A stretch of 6,130 nucleotides of DNA from JBJXFY01 sp046155815 (lineage in GTDB: Bacteria > Verrucomicrobiota > Verrucomicrobiia > Limisphaerales > CAIMTB01), in assembly GCA_046155815.1 (NCBI GenBank), contig JBJXFY010000399.1, forward strand, positions 1 to 6,130. The letters are read 5' to 3'. Position 1 is the stretch's first letter, and each line of letters begins with the position of its first letter. Shown in pieces: positions 5,921 to 6,130 of the stretch. The notes under the pieces are model-generated. The model did no database searches. It saw only the letters and a list, made by a program, of their open reading frames with translations, and had not been told where the DNA came from. The position numbers were made by a program, and so were the translations under genes.

Positions 5921-6130
5921 GGCGTTTCGCTTCGAGCGGCCGTCGGCACCCTTCGGGTGGTCGCCGAAGAGTTAAAAGGCTTGGGCAGTCGCGCGAACTC
6001 GTAATTCAGTTTCGCGATCTTCCCGCGCCAATAGGGTCTCTCCCCGTCCGGCGTCATCCATGAGACTTCCGCTTCCAGTGGCACCCGCATGCCGTCGCGC
6101 AGGGCATAGTTCCAGAATCGGCCCTCCCAC
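5917..6130 (-). CDS. C-terminal part of a DUF6544-like protein
   Basis: The N-terminus lies beyond the right edge. The minus frame has 70 visible codons before TGA 5919-5917: WEGRFWNYALRDGMRVPLEA, then EVSWMTPDGERPYWRGKIAKLNYEF, and a Pro/Thr/Arg tail. The run W-x-G-x-F..Y...G-x-R-x-P...E-x-x-W..P-x-G...YWRG is what I know from the end of DUF6544 (now DUF6920) proteins, whose function is unknown. The stop overlaps the tspO start as ATGA, so it is the upstream member of the operon. The family call rests on a short C-terminal piece. Confidence 0.65.
   Translation of the reverse strand, partial: WEGRFWNYALRDGMRVPLEAEVSWMTPDGERPYWRGKIAKLNYEFARLPKPFNSSATTRRVPTAARSETP

Overview
The window is GC-rich bacterial DNA. 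It has tight head-to-tail gene packing, mostly weak Shine-Dalgarno sites, and AbrB/VapC, DUF3883 and Vsr-type genes sitting among GC-rich dispersed repeats. That mix recalls soil or aquatic Verrucomicrobiota (Pedosphaera-like). This is an impression from gene content and style only; there is no rRNA or marker gene here to confirm it.

The left part (1-2101) looks like a small decayed defence or genome-maintenance patch. It opens on the plus strand with the end of an AbrB/MazE-type antitoxin, directly followed by its VapC-type PIN-domain toxin, which is split by an apparent one-base deletion near 317. Converging on it, 4 bp away, is a minus-strand DUF3883 gene (529-1377). It is full length but carries two in-frame stops: TGA where a Trp is expected at codon 5, and TAA at codon 172. 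Further right on the plus strand lie a fragment of an unrecognised acidic protein (about 1449-1720) that runs into a GC-rich palindromic repeat, and then the first ~45 codons of a Vsr-type endonuclease (from 1835). The Vsr piece is bracketed by two degenerate copies of a 20-bp sequence.

The right part (2102-6130, all minus strand, read right to left) is an intact-looking operon: the C-terminus of a DUF6544-like protein, then tspO, then an unrecognised 184-aa membrane protein, then a 907-aa type II cation-transporting P-type ATPase. The first three are joined by ATGA stop/start overlaps and the ATPase follows after 43 bp. Three consecutive genes encode integral membrane proteins, so the unit probably serves an envelope function such as ion homeostasis or stress sensing. 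The link between TspO and the ATPase is inferred from co-transcription only. The operon promoter is outside the window.

I see no tRNA, rRNA, CRISPR array, transposase or integrase. The most notable points are the cluster of broken defence-type genes beside an intact operon, the near-intact but doubly nonsense-mutated DUF3883 gene, and the uncharacterised membrane protein coupled to TspO.
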